DNA of 64,000 bases from Paenibacillus harenae (GTDB taxonomy: Bacteria; Bacillota; Bacilli; Paenibacillales; Paenibacillaceae): positions 124,001 to 188,000 of the forward strand of contig NZ_JAUSST010000002.1 of assembly GCF_030812415.1 (NCBI RefSeq), in the 5' to 3' direction. A program made the position numbers and the translations under genes. How positions within the stretch are numbered: position 1 is the first letter of the stretch; each line of letters opens with the position of its first letter. The notes under the pieces were generated by a model that saw only the letters and a list, made by a program, of their open reading frames with translations, did no database searches and was not told the origin of the DNA. Of the stretch, positions 18,801 to 29,100 are shown piece by piece.

Positions 18801-21508
18801 ACTCGGTTACGGAGATTCCGGTTGAGCGCTGGGATTACAGAGAGGATTACTCCGAAGATAGAAGCAAGGCAGGCTCCACTTATGCGAAGTGGGGCGGCTT
18901 TATCGATGATGCGGATAAGTTCGATCCCTTATTTTTCAACATCTCGCCATTGGAAGCGGAATATATGGATCCGCAGGAGCGTTTATTCCTTCAGGCAGTC
19001 TGGGAAACGGTCGAGGATGCCGGTACAACGCGGAAAGGGCTTGGCACGAACAAAGTAGGTGTTTTTGTCGGCGTCATGTGGTCGCAATACCAGCTCTTAG
19101 GAGCAGAAGAGGCATTGCGCGGCAATAAATTGGCTCTCGGAGCGAATATTTCCTCCATTGCTAATCGTGTGAACTATGTGTTTAACTTCCAAGGTCCGAG
19201 TATCGCCCTGGATACGATGTGCTCCTCGTCGATCACATCGATTCATTATGCCTGCGAGAGCATTCGGCGAGGGGATTGCGAATTGGCGATAGCGGGCGGG
19301 GTTAATTTATCGATCCACCCGAACAAATACCTCCTTCTATCGCAGGCTAAATTCGCTTCGGGCGAAGGTCTTTGCCGGGCGTTCGGAGAAGGCGGCGACG
19401 GTTATGTGCCAGGCGAAGGCGTAGGTGCCGTACTGCTGAAGCCGCTGAAGAAAGCGATAGCCGATCAAGATCAGATCTATGCGGTCATCAAGGGAAGCGC
19501 GATCAACCATGGAGGCAAATCAGGCGGTTATTACGTCCCGACTCCGACCGCACAGGGGGAAGTGATCGCGAATGCGATGCGGAAGGCTGGCGTTGATCCA
19601 AGTACGATCACATACCTTGAAGCACATGGTACAGGTACTTCGCTTGGAGATCCAATCGAAATTAACGGGCTTACCAAAGCTTTTGGATCATCAACAGAAA
19701 AACAGCATTGCGCGATCGGTTCCGTGAAGACGAATATTGGTCATCTGGAGTCGGCGGCGGGCATTGCAGGCCTAACGAAGATTCTCCTGCAAATGAAGCA
19801 TGGCGAGCTTGTGCCCTCCCTGCATGCAGAGACGTTAAACAAGAAGATCGATTTCGCGCGTTCGCCCTTCCGGGTCCAGCGTAAGCTGGAGAAGTGGGAA
19901 AACCCGGTTGGCCGTGACGAGAATGGATTCATGACGCAATTGCCAAAACGCGCCGGCATATCCGCATTTGGTGCGGGAGGAGCGAATGCTCATCTTATTT
20001 TAGAACAGTTCATGAGCGCGCCGAGGCCTCGCCCTGCACAGACGATTCCGCAGATCGTCATCCTGTCTGCCCGCAATGAAGAACGGTTGAGAGCTTACGC
20101 TTCGTCGATGCATGACTTTGCGGCCTCGCTAAGACAAAGCGGAGAAGAAGCAGCCATTGAAGACATTGCCTATACTTCTCAGGTCGGCCGGGAAGCGATG
20201 GAGGAGCGCCTTGCGATTATTGCGAGCTCGATACAGGAGCTGCAGGAGAAGCTGCTGATTTATGTGCAAGCTCAAGGCTCGAAGGAACTTCCAGGCGTAT
20301 TCACGGGGAACACGCGCCGAAACAGCGGAGCGCTGGCGCTGCTTTTGGACGGCCGAGAATTCAATCCCTATTTGGAGGTTGTTCTGCAGGATAAAAAGCT
20401 ATCGAAGCTGGCTCAGCTTTGGATTAACGGCGTCGATATCGATTGGAACCTTCTGCACGACCTGGCCTGCGTTCGTAAAATTTCTCTGCCAACCTATCCG
20501 TTCGCAAGGGAACGCTATTGGGTGCCGAACTTTATCGGCGGAAGCATCGCTCATCGTCATGGAGAACCATCGAAGCTCCATCCGATGCTTGGCCATAATA
20601 TCTCGACGCTTAAGGAACAGAAATTCTCGACACGCTTTACCGGCGAAGAGTTTTTCCTCCGAGATCATATTGTGAATGGCAGGAAGCTGCTGCCGGGCGT
20701 TGCTTATTTGGAAATGGCGCTTGCCGCAGGCGAAATGGCTGCCGAAGAATCGGTTCGCCGACTGAAAAATGTAGCATGGACATTACCGGTTTATGCCGAT
20801 GAACAGGTTGATGTGCAAATGCTGCTGGAACCAAGTCCATTTGATGACGACGTCGCTTTTCAGGCGTTCACGATGAATGCGGCGGGAGAACGCAGCATAC
20901 ATGCCTCGGGTACGCTTGCGTTCGATCCATGCGTTCCGGAAGCTATTGATTTGCCAAGTATACGGGAGCGTTGCCGTGATATGCAGAGCCAAGCCGACAT
21001 TTATACATCGTTCCGCGATTATGGCTTTGCCTATGGCGCAGGCATGCAGGCGATCGCAGAGCTGCGAAGCTCTGAATCGGAGGCGCTGTCCAAGCTTGTG
21101 CTGCCAAAGGAGCATAAAGCTGATTTTCAAGCCTATGGGCTTCATCCGGCACTTATGGACGGCGCACTGCAGACAGTCGCTGCTATAATCGGCAATCGCG
21201 AGCCGGGAATGGCGTATTTGCCATTCTCGATCAGCGAAGTGGAGTGTATGGCGTCACTCGAAGAAGTGCTGTATGTGCATGCTGCGCGAATCGAAAGCAA
21301 CAAGAAGGAAGCGCCGATGCTGCATTTTCAAGTGGAGCTGCTTGATCAATCGGGCAAAGTGCTCGTTAAGCTCCGCGACTTCACCTTGAAGGCGTTCCGA
21401 CAGGAGGAGAAATCGGAAGCTGATCGATTAATGGAGTTGCTGCAAATGGTGGAAAACGGAAGCTTTCGATTAGAGGAAGCCGAGAAACGGATAGGAGAGT
21501 TGATCTAA
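15812..21508 (+). CDS. trans-AT polyketide synthase subunit, DH-ACP-KR-KS-DH
   Basis: This is the third PKS subunit, 1898 residues, with an AAGGAG site before the start. It begins directly with a dehydratase (about 1-305) that keeps the catalytic His33 and Pro42 but has Asp37 in place of the motif glycine. Next come an ACP (about 354-435, Ser394), a KR (about 452-925, Ser/Tyr/Asn present), KS5 (about 966-1400, Cys1137, both His), and a second DH (about 1588-1863) with an intact HxxxGxxxxP from His1619 and DxxxQ. The last 30 residues form a helical docking tail. The unusual order DH-ACP-KR is known from trans-AT systems. The first three domains finish the module begun by KS4 in the upstream protein. 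KS5-DH is completed by the KR-ACP of the next protein, so two modules are split here. Both are expected to give double bonds, by inference. Confidence 0.94.
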   Translation: MGMGKGTETINGKANHYKFSLMMENDNYIVRDHHVHDVRMVPGVTWMDTILRGLESKGFPLARLELRNVLFLTPVDTSSGHDRSVQFTITKSRNHWKIEAKSQRVKNGKALAPEWDLNLTAELYVHEEEMSKTIDLQAMMQGSRRQSDLEDAYAFMRRVEINHYEFMKARGTLYETTDGVLAEIHLSGLAESVAPSFMLHPVFLDCSTIIQANLLTRTMKLNEVADSELKPYIPICIESFRPAGRLYDRCYVFVPQASNITSASGDVIYSDVELYDEDGRLAAVMHRFTTKRIRSRDLIRNLHGKNEETDTAAVLAPEQIETPAVPAAQVKKDSGASVASNVFNASNVSNKSDSSEELLPLIEKDLCMMIGEMLGKPPREVDKEAGFYDQGLDSGNLLKLVQDLEAKLAIQLYPTLLFEYTNVNALAAFLALEHAAAYRGRGNEPVQSSELNSNIDTVYFQHGWKRAELANMQAVEGLRGPVLLVDKDEQLFSALRSKLEGVRVLLVQPGEGYRDLGGGKYEIDPASPEQYRQLVTQLKRSNVLPVNILHRWADEAFSANEEAMTAYHINGLQSLLHLTQALLEHKPKEKTRLLYVYTAKDGTEPQHMAAGGFALTLHRENPRLFYKTVELRGGSAAGPQLAELAAAEWLTEDAAEIRYESGRRYSKQLVERKAVQAAEAAVPLKHGGVYLITGGAGSLGLLFATYIAERVKAKLILTGRSPLGEDKAVQLNKLEALGAEVLYIAADISKTEDAERLVREAKWKFGRIDGVIHSAGITRDSLIVEKTAADMEAVLSPKVQGTVLLDEALRAEAIDYFVCFSSIAALGNAGQADYAYANAFLDAYMIRRNELKEQGERAGRSISINWPLWKEGGMQLDDSTAAFMFEQMGISAMRTSSGLLAFEQSFLLGDTGLVVVEGDRERLVKGLTAPSAKPTMASSTSSTAPKMSAASPSPSSSASKEKPAYEEDDIAIVGMSGRYPQAANLREFWQNLRSGRNSVTEIPVERWDYREDYSEDRSKAGSTYAKWGGFIDDADKFDPLFFNISPLEAEYMDPQERLFLQAVWETVEDAGTTRKGLGTNKVGVFVGVMWSQYQLLGAEEALRGNKLALGANISSIANRVNYVFNFQGPSIALDTMCSSSITSIHYACESIRRGDCELAIAGGVNLSIHPNKYLLLSQAKFASGEGLCRAFGEGGDGYVPGEGVGAVLLKPLKKAIADQDQIYAVIKGSAINHGGKSGGYYVPTPTAQGEVIANAMRKAGVDPSTITYLEAHGTGTSLGDPIEINGLTKAFGSSTEKQHCAIGSVKTNIGHLESAAGIAGLTKILLQMKHGELVPSLHAETLNKKIDFARSPFRVQRKLEKWENPVGRDENGFMTQLPKRAGISAFGAGGANAHLILEQFMSAPRPRPAQTIPQIVILSARNEERLRAYASSMHDFAASLRQSGEEAAIEDIAYTSQVGREAMEERLAIIASSIQELQEKLLIYVQAQGSKELPGVFTGNTRRNSGALALLLDGREFNPYLEVVLQDKKLSKLAQLWINGVDIDWNLLHDLACVRKISLPTYPFARERYWVPNFIGGSIAHRHGEPSKLHPMLGHNISTLKEQKFSTRFTGEEFFLRDHIVNGRKLLPGVAYLEMALAAGEMAAEESVRRLKNVAWTLPVYADEQVDVQMLLEPSPFDDDVAFQAFTMNAAGERSIHASGTLAFDPCVPEAIDLPSIRERCRDMQSQADIYTSFRDYGFAYGAGMQAIAELRSSESEALSKLVLPKEHKADFQAYGLHPALMDGALQTVAAIIGNREPGMAYLPFSISEVECMASLEEVLYVHAARIESNKKEAPMLHFQVELLDQSGKVLVKLRDFTLKAFRQEEKSEADRLMELLQMVENGSFRLEEAEKRIGELI

Positions 21509-24500
21509 TGAGCCGCATAGGCCAAAACGATATCCTTCAACGGCTTGCTGCCAAGGAGCTGACTTCAGCCGAGGCATTTCGTCTGTTGAAAGGGATGGAG
21601 CAGCAATCCGAAGGAACTGTCGCATTCACAAGGGAATGGGCGAGGGCGGATCTGAATGCCGGGACTCGTTACGGAGTCGTCCTGGTGTTCGATACCGGCA
21701 CCGCTTTGTATGAGGCTTTGCTTGTGAATTCGTCCCGCGTGGTGCTCGTTCAGCCCGGAGAGGGCTATCGTGATTTGGGCGATGACCGATACGAGGTGAA
21801 GCCTGATCATACGCAAGATTACGTGAATCTCCTTGAAGCCCTTGAGCGCAAGCAGCTTCGAGCAGAAACAGTGCTAATCGCATGGTCGAAAAGCTCGTTT
21901 CTTGTGGAAGAAGCGAAGTTGGCCGAGGCGCTCGAGAAGAGCGTTTACTCGCTGCTGCATCTGAGCCAGGCGCTCGTTCAACACCGTCTGCGGCAGCCGC
22001 TCCCGGTTCTTTATCTCTATGAGAACGATGGCAGTATCGGACCGCATCATGCGGCTGTGTCCGGCTTTGCGCGAGCAGTTCGGCTAGAGCAGCCGAATTT
22101 GCTGCTGAAGGCGGTTGAAGTGCCAAGTATGCTTCAGCCTGCGGTACTTGCTTCTATAGTTGGACGTGAAGCTGCATCCGGCGATGTGGAAGTGCGCTAT
22201 GCAGACGGAGGCCTTCGATATGCGAAGCGGTTTATTCCCGTACAGCCTGATCGTGAGACGGAAGTGCCCTATCGTCAAAATGGGGTTTATCTCCTAACCG
22301 GCGGTGCAGGCGGACTGGGTATGCTGTTTGCCGAGCATTTGGCCCGCACGGCGAAGGCTCGGCTCATTCTGACCGGCCGCTCGGCCCCCGGCCAAGAAAT
22401 AGAGGAGAAGCTGAAGCGCATTCGAAGCTTGGGCGGCGAAGCCGTCTATGTCCAAGCAGACGCGGCAAAGCGTGCAGATGCCTTGCATATGGTCGATCAG
22501 GCCAAGCGGCACTTTGGAGCGCTTCATGGGGTAATCCATAGCGCGGGCGTGCTGCGCGATTCCTTTCTTCCGAACAAAACGGACATCGAGATGGAGGCTG
22601 TATTCGCTCCTAAAGTGTACGGCACCGCTTATTTGGATGAGGCCAGCGCCAATGAGCCGCTGGATTTCTTTGCGCTGTTCTCCTCGACGGCTGCGGTGAT
22701 CGGCAGTGTCGGGCAAAGCGATTATGCGTACGGCAACGGGTTTATGGACAGTTTTGCTGAACGCCGCGAGCAATTGAAAAACAGCGGGAAGCGGTATGGA
22801 CGCTCCATTTCCTTCAACTGGCCGCTTTGGTCAGGCGGAGGGATGCAGGTTCGGGACGCGGACATCAAGCAGATGAAGAAGCAGACGGGGATGGTCCCGC
22901 TGGATATTGAAACGGGACTAAAAGCATTTGAGGCAGGTTTGCGCTCGCAGGCTTCGCAGTGGGTTCAATTGAAAGGCGATGTCGAGGTCTTGCGGCGGCA
23001 TATTTCTGAATCGAACAGGCCGGCAGCGCTCCTGCCGATGATGGAGCCGGCTGGTGCTGCGATAAGCGAGCAGACTGAGGCGGAAACAGATGATTTGCGT
23101 AAACAGGCGGAACAATTGCTGAAGCGGATTGTATCCGAGACGATCAAGCTTCCAATTGACAGGCTTGATGCAGAGGAGCCGATGGAGAAATACGGACTCG
23201 ACTCCGTCATGGTTGCCAAGTTGACGCAGGATCTGGAGGTTTATTTCGGAACGCTGCCGAAAACGTTATTTTTTGAATATTTGACTTTGGCGGAGCTGGC
23301 GGGTTACATGGCGGACAATCATCGTGCCCGGCTGCTTGACATGGCAGATTCTAAGCCCCAAGCGCAGAAGCCTTCCGCGATCGCCTTCGGGATGCCGGAC
23401 GCTCAAGCGGATCATCGACCGCGCGAACGAGAAGAGTCGGGTGGACGGCGCTCGAGGTTTGCCAGCCAACCAAAACAAGCGAATCAATCGAGTCAAACGT
23501 CGACAATGAAGGAATCGGTCTTACAAGACGATCAATCGACGAAGGACGAGATTGCCATTATCGGGGTTGCCGGACGTTATCCGCAGGCGAGAAATATCGA
23601 CGAATTTTGGGGGAATTTGAAGGCCGGCAAAGACAGTATCACTGAAATTCCGTCTGAACGCTGGGATCTCGAACGTTATTACAGCGAAGAACGCGATCAG
23701 CTCGGCTCTTCCTATGGCAAGTGGGGAGGTTTCCTGGACGATGTGGATAAGTTCGATCCGTTGTTCTTCCAAATATCGCCGTCCGAAGCGGATTACATGG
23801 ATCCGCAGGAGCGGCTGTTTCTCATGACGGTCTATGAGACGCTTGAGGATGCGGGCTATACCCGTCAAAGCTTTGCGAACGCCAATGTCGGCGTTTATGT
23901 CGGCGCTATGTACGGGCATTACCAGTTGTATACGCTGGATGGCATGAAGACGGGCACTGCTCCCGTGACGGGATCCTTTCATTCATCGATCGCGAACCGT
24001 GTCTCCTATCATTTTAATTTTGCCGGGCCAAGCATCGCCTTGGATACAATGTGCTCGTCTTCCCTGACAAGCGTGCATCTTGCCTGTGAAAGCTTGCTCC
24101 GGGGCGAGTGCGATGCTGCGATCGCAGGGGGCGTGAATCTGTCGATACATCCGATGAAATATGTGTTGCTCGGCCAGACCGGGTTTCTATCCAGCGACGG
24201 CCGCTGCCGATCATTCGGTGAAGGCGGCAGCGGGTATGTCCCCGGCGAAGGGGCGGGTGCGGTGCTTCTCAAGCCCTTGAAAAAAGCGATAGCGGACGGC
24301 GATCAAATCTATGCTGTAATTAAAGCTTCATCCATCAATCATGGCGGCAAAACAAACGGCTATACGGTCCCGAATCCGGGAGCCCAGGCTAAGCTTATCG
24401 GCAGCACATTGAAAAAGGCCAATATAGATGCCCGAACGATCACTTACTTGGAAGCGCATGGAACGGGAACATCTTTGGGTGATCCGATTGAGATAGCCGG

Positions 24501-26181
24501 TCTGATGAGGGCTTTTGCCGCTGATACAAAGGAAAGGAATTTTTGTTCGATAGGCTCTGTCAAGTCTAACATTGGGCATCTTGAGTCGGCTGCCGGCATC
24601 GCTGCAATCACAAAGGTGCTGCTGCAGATGAAGCACAAGCAGCTTGTTCCGTCTTTGCATACGGAAGCTTTGAATCCGGGTATCGATTTCGACAACTCTG
24701 CTTTCATTGTTCAACGCGAGCTTGCCGCATGGGAACAGACAGAGGTCGATGATCAGGGGAGCAAGGAGCGCCTGCCGCGGCGTGCCGGTATATCCGCGTT
24801 CGGGGCCGGAGGCTCTAACGCTCATTTGATTCTGGAGGAATACGAATCCAAGTCCATTCCGAGTACAAGTTCCAATGGGTCCAATCAGCTGCATGCGATT
24901 GTGCTTTCCGCGAAAAACGAGGAGCGGCTGTTGGAAATGGCGACGCGTCTGCTTGATTTTCTGAATCTGCAACGTTTGTCCAAGAAACGGGATAACATCG
25001 ATGCCTTGAAAATAAATCTGAACAATGTTCTGGCGGCTATAGTGGCTGAGCTGTTGGACATCCGCGCCGATGAGATAGACCCGGAGGCCGCGTTCGAGGA
25101 TTATGGTATGGATGCATTAATTCTATCCGATGTCGTCGATCGTCTCAATCGAGTTTACGGGCTTGAACTGACGGCGTTCGAGCTGTCCGGCCAACTGACG
25201 TTGAACGGTTTGACGGATCAGCTTCTAAGAGGACAGGGAGAAACCTTAAAGGTCCAGTTGAACGGAGAAGGATTCGAATCCGTTGTTCCGGCTTGGGACG
25301 GCCCCGCTCTTGCCGATATAGCGTATACCCTGCAGACGGGCCGCGAAAGCTTCGAAGAACGCGTCGCGGTCTTGGCCTCCAGCTCGCAGGAAATGCTGGA
25401 TAAGCTCACAGCCTTCTGTGAAGGCCGAACGGAATCCGGATTGCTTCGCGCCCATGTAGTAGGTACGGCGAGAACTGCCGTCCAGGGTAATATTGACGAA
25501 GCGATACGCCTTGACAATACCGTACTGCTCGCACAAGCATGGCTGCAAGGAGACAAGGTGAATTGGGAGCGGCTGCATAAGGTTAAACCTCGCCGAATCT
25601 CGCTGCCCGCCTATCCATTCGCACAGCTTCGCTGCTGGCTGCCGCATACGGAGGAGCCAGTTAGCGGCAGAGCTAACATACGTGCATCGGAACAGCTTCA
25701 CTTTTCCGAATCAGCAGCGGCATCAGCAGCGCCGGACGTCCATCGCGCCGCAAGCTTGGAAGAGAAGGTACAGTTTCGGTTGAAGGAAATGATGGCCGCT
25801 ATACTGAAGATCCCGGCCGATGAGCTTCAGCTCGACGCGAATTTGCAGCAATACGGATTTGATTCCATCGTAGGCATCCGTTGGAATACTCAGATCGAGA
25901 AGGAATTTGGGCAGAAGATCGATATGGCCGTGCTGTTCGAGCATAACACGATTCGAGAAATAGCCGGCTATTTGATGGGGAATGGCATCGAAAAGTGGCC
26001 CTCTTCGTCAACGCAATTGGCCATTCAACAACCGATGGATCTAGATGAGCCATTCGTTCGCAGCTTTATGACCTTCCTGCTGACCGCACTGCAAGAAGGA
26101 ACAATATCGGCAGATCGGGCGCTTGCGCTCGAAGCGATGGTTACATTATCGGATAGAAAGAGGGAGCAGGATGAAGCTTAG
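21508..26181 (+). CDS. trans-AT polyketide synthase subunit, KR-ACP-KS-ACP
   Basis: This is the fourth PKS subunit, 1557 residues. Its ATG shares one base with the upstream stop (TAATG), which implies translational coupling. It has no N-terminal KS. It starts with a helical docking segment (1-32), then a KR (about 35-500, GGAGGLG Rossmann loop, Ser/Tyr/Asn present) and an ACP (about 526-600, Ser566) that complete the KS5-DH module. KS6 (about 680-1111) has Cys849 and both His. Its post-KS linker carries a second carrier-like insert with Ala1203 in place of the serine. The linker ends with ISLPAYPFAQ and leads to an ACP (about 1416-1493, Ser1453) and a helical docking tail (about 1507-1550). 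The KS6 module has no reductive domain, so it should deliver a beta-keto intermediate, or act on a pre-formed chain, before the glycine module. Confidence 0.94.
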   Translation: MSRIGQNDILQRLAAKELTSAEAFRLLKGMEQQSEGTVAFTREWARADLNAGTRYGVVLVFDTGTALYEALLVNSSRVVLVQPGEGYRDLGDDRYEVKPDHTQDYVNLLEALERKQLRAETVLIAWSKSSFLVEEAKLAEALEKSVYSLLHLSQALVQHRLRQPLPVLYLYENDGSIGPHHAAVSGFARAVRLEQPNLLLKAVEVPSMLQPAVLASIVGREAASGDVEVRYADGGLRYAKRFIPVQPDRETEVPYRQNGVYLLTGGAGGLGMLFAEHLARTAKARLILTGRSAPGQEIEEKLKRIRSLGGEAVYVQADAAKRADALHMVDQAKRHFGALHGVIHSAGVLRDSFLPNKTDIEMEAVFAPKVYGTAYLDEASANEPLDFFALFSSTAAVIGSVGQSDYAYGNGFMDSFAERREQLKNSGKRYGRSISFNWPLWSGGGMQVRDADIKQMKKQTGMVPLDIETGLKAFEAGLRSQASQWVQLKGDVEVLRRHISESNRPAALLPMMEPAGAAISEQTEAETDDLRKQAEQLLKRIVSETIKLPIDRLDAEEPMEKYGLDSVMVAKLTQDLEVYFGTLPKTLFFEYLTLAELAGYMADNHRARLLDMADSKPQAQKPSAIAFGMPDAQADHRPREREESGGRRSRFASQPKQANQSSQTSTMKESVLQDDQSTKDEIAIIGVAGRYPQARNIDEFWGNLKAGKDSITEIPSERWDLERYYSEERDQLGSSYGKWGGFLDDVDKFDPLFFQISPSEADYMDPQERLFLMTVYETLEDAGYTRQSFANANVGVYVGAMYGHYQLYTLDGMKTGTAPVTGSFHSSIANRVSYHFNFAGPSIALDTMCSSSLTSVHLACESLLRGECDAAIAGGVNLSIHPMKYVLLGQTGFLSSDGRCRSFGEGGSGYVPGEGAGAVLLKPLKKAIADGDQIYAVIKASSINHGGKTNGYTVPNPGAQAKLIGSTLKKANIDARTITYLEAHGTGTSLGDPIEIAGLMRAFAADTKERNFCSIGSVKSNIGHLESAAGIAAITKVLLQMKHKQLVPSLHTEALNPGIDFDNSAFIVQRELAAWEQTEVDDQGSKERLPRRAGISAFGAGGSNAHLILEEYESKSIPSTSSNGSNQLHAIVLSAKNEERLLEMATRLLDFLNLQRLSKKRDNIDALKINLNNVLAAIVAELLDIRADEIDPEAAFEDYGMDALILSDVVDRLNRVYGLELTAFELSGQLTLNGLTDQLLRGQGETLKVQLNGEGFESVVPAWDGPALADIAYTLQTGRESFEERVAVLASSSQEMLDKLTAFCEGRTESGLLRAHVVGTARTAVQGNIDEAIRLDNTVLLAQAWLQGDKVNWERLHKVKPRRISLPAYPFAQLRCWLPHTEEPVSGRANIRASEQLHFSESAAASAAPDVHRAASLEEKVQFRLKEMMAAILKIPADELQLDANLQQYGFDSIVGIRWNTQIEKEFGQKIDMAVLFEHNTIREIAGYLMGNGIEKWPSSSTQLAIQQPMDLDEPFVRSFMTFLLTALQEGTISADRALALEAMVTLSDRKREQDEA
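25015..25240 (+). other. Second serine-less ACP-like domain, in the KS6 linker
   Basis: About 75 residues of carrier-protein type sit at the same place in the KS6 linker as the first insert in KS2: after LLDFLNLQ and before LADIAYTLQTGRE. The diagnostic phrase is DYGMDALIL, with Ala1203 at the phosphopantetheine position. The same position and the same Ser-to-Ala change in two genes argue for a conserved non-catalytic module rather than random decay. Confidence 0.75.
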
Positions 26182-29100
26182 CAAAGCGGAGATATTCCAG
26201 CGTGTCGAGAAAGGGGAAATCGGTGTATCGGAAGCGTACGGTCTGATCAATCAGCTTGCGAATCCGGATCTTCATGAGGCTCGTCAGTTTCGGCAGCCGG
26301 TGAGCTTTCCGCTTTCCGAAGCGCAAACAGCGGTATGGACGGCATGCCGGCTGTCTCCTGACAACTATGCGTATAACATTCCGCTCTCGTTCCGTGTACG
26401 TGACGGAATTGATCCTGAAGTATTCAAACGGGCGTACAGCAGGCTGGTGGACAGGCATCCTTCGATGCGCATTACGATGAATGTCCAAGGCCAGGAGCCT
26501 ATGCAAACCGTGCACCCGGACATGCCGTTAACCCTCATTGTCCAGGATATGGAGGTTGCTTCGGAAGAGCAGTTGAAGGATAAGCTGTTGGCGGAGGCGC
26601 ATCTTCCTTTTGATCTGGAGAAGGGACCGTTAAGCAGAGCGATGATCGGCAAGCAGCAGGACGGCTCTGCTGTTCTGCTGCTCGTCTTCCATCATCTCAT
26701 AACCGACGGCATGTCTTCTGTGTTATTTCTGCAAGAGCTGATACAGACCTATTCGGGAGAACTGACGGGACAGCCCGTTCGGCTGGCGCCGCTTGAGGCA
26801 ACCTATCGCGACTTTGTTGAATGGGAGCGCGGGATGCTCGCAGACCAAGGCGCGAAGAAGAACCGTGAATATTGGCTTCATTATCTGGAAGGCGATATTA
26901 CGCCCCTGGAGCTGGCTATCCAGAAGACGCAAAGCGGCGGCAACGGCTTCCAAGGCGCTTCATTGGAACAAGAGCTGGATCCCCGGTTGATCGAACAGCT
27001 CCGCGCATTGGCGATTGATACGAGAACATCACTCTCTTCCATCATGATGGCGGTTTACTTCGTTCTGTTGAATCGCTATAGCGGACAAGAGGATATTATA
27101 CTCGGTATTCCGTTCTTAGGAAGACCCGAGCCGCGTTTCCAAAATGTAATCGGCTATTTTTCAAATGTGATACCCGTACGCGCCCAGGTCGGTCAAAAGC
27201 AATCGTTTCGTCATTTGCTTGAGCAAGTATCGGCCAGCTTGTTAGAATCGTTCGAGCATAGCAGCTATCCTTTTTTTACCCTGCTGAAGGATCTTGGCAC
27301 AAAGGGCAGCGGGCTGCTGCAAGCCTCGTTTCATTATCAGAATATGGCCAAAAACTTCTTCGAAATGGCGGATGCAAAGCAAAATGAGCAGAGTCGCGCT
27401 CCTTTCGAAGCAATCCCGGGCATTCATCAGACCGGGGAGTTTAACCTTACGCTTGAACTTCATGACAGTGACGACGGCATTAAGCTGTTCGTGAAATACA
27501 ACCCTTCATTGTTCGAGATCGATGCCGTTAAGCGGATGAGCACGCATTTTGTCAGCCTGCTCGGAGAAGCCGCGGCATCTCCCGATAGACCGCTAACCGA
27601 ATTCGTTATGTTGTCCGACAACGAAAGGAAACGGATCATTAGGGATTGGAATGATACCGATGCCGAGTATCCTTCTGATCAGTGCTTTTATGCCTTATTC
27701 GATGACCTTGCCCGGCAGATGCCGGATCGCATCGCGGCGACATACGGAAACTCGCAGATCACATATGCGGAGCTCCGGCTTGCATCGTCGCGGTTCGCTG
27801 CTTATTTGCATGAGCTTGGCGTCGTGCACGGAACCTATGTGGGCATTTTCATGGAGCGCTCTCTTGACCTGCTCACTGCATTGCTCGGCGTTCAGAAGGC
27901 AGGCGCTATCTATATCCCGATGGATCCGTCCTTCCCGAGTGATCGACTATCCTATATGCTCGATATTAGCGAAGCGAAGGTGCTGATTACCGAAGCTTCC
28001 ATCGCAGATCAAGCGCCGAAGTCGTCGGCGACCGTCATTCGTTTTGATAATGAATTTGCTGCCTTCACGAGAGCGATGAACGTCCAGCATGGACCAGATT
28101 ACATGCCGCTGGTCGATGGCGGAGCGATGCCGGAGGATCTAGCCTATATCCTTTTCACATCGGGGTCAACCGGCAAGCCGAAGGGGGTGCAAATCTCTCA
28201 TCGGGCGATGGTCAACTTTCTATGCTCAATGGCGAAGCAGCCGGGTTTTGAGGCAGACGACCACTTGGCGGCCATTACAACGATATCATTCGATATTTCT
28301 GTATTGGAGCTGTACTTGCCGCTGTTAGTCGGCGGGCGAACGGAGATTATCCCTTCAGCAATCGCCAAAGATGGAATTCTACTGAAAGCTGCTTTGGAAC
28401 AAAGCGCAGCAACCGTATTTCAGGCTACTCCCGCGACGCTGCAGATGCTATTGTCCGTTCAATGGACGAAGAATGAGCGTCTGAAAAAAATTCTCGTCGG
28501 CGGAGAAGCCTTGTCCTCACAGCTGGCTCAGGCTCTTTTAAAGCAGGAGGTTGAGCTGTGGAATATGTTTGGCCCGACAGAAACGACCGTTTGGTCAACG
28601 GTTTGCCGAATTCAGGAAGGCGACAGGATCACGGTCGGCCAGCCGATTGCCAACACGGAATGTTATATTCTCGACGATCAGATGCGTCCGGTGCCAGCGG
28701 GGATCGAAGGCGAGCTGTACATTGGCGGCGACGGGGTTGCGCAAGGCTATTTGAAGCGGGACGACGAAAATGCGGCAAAGTTTCTGCCGAATCCATTCCG
28801 TCCCGGATCGGGCGCTCGCATTTACCGCACTTCGGACCTTGCCAAGTTTCTGCCGGACGGACGGATCGAATATATCGGTCGTGCGGATAATCAAGTGAAA
28901 ATAAGAGGCTTCCGCATCGAGCTCGGCGAGATTGAAGCAGCATTGCTTCGCCTTGAAGAGGTTCGGGAGGCTGTCGTGGTTGCTAGGACGGATGAGCAGC
29001 AGAATAAGCAGCTGACAGCCTTTTTAATTGCGAACGATCAGGCCGAACTGCCCGGCAAGAGCCGAATATATGAGATTTTGAAAAAAAAGCTGCCGGTATA

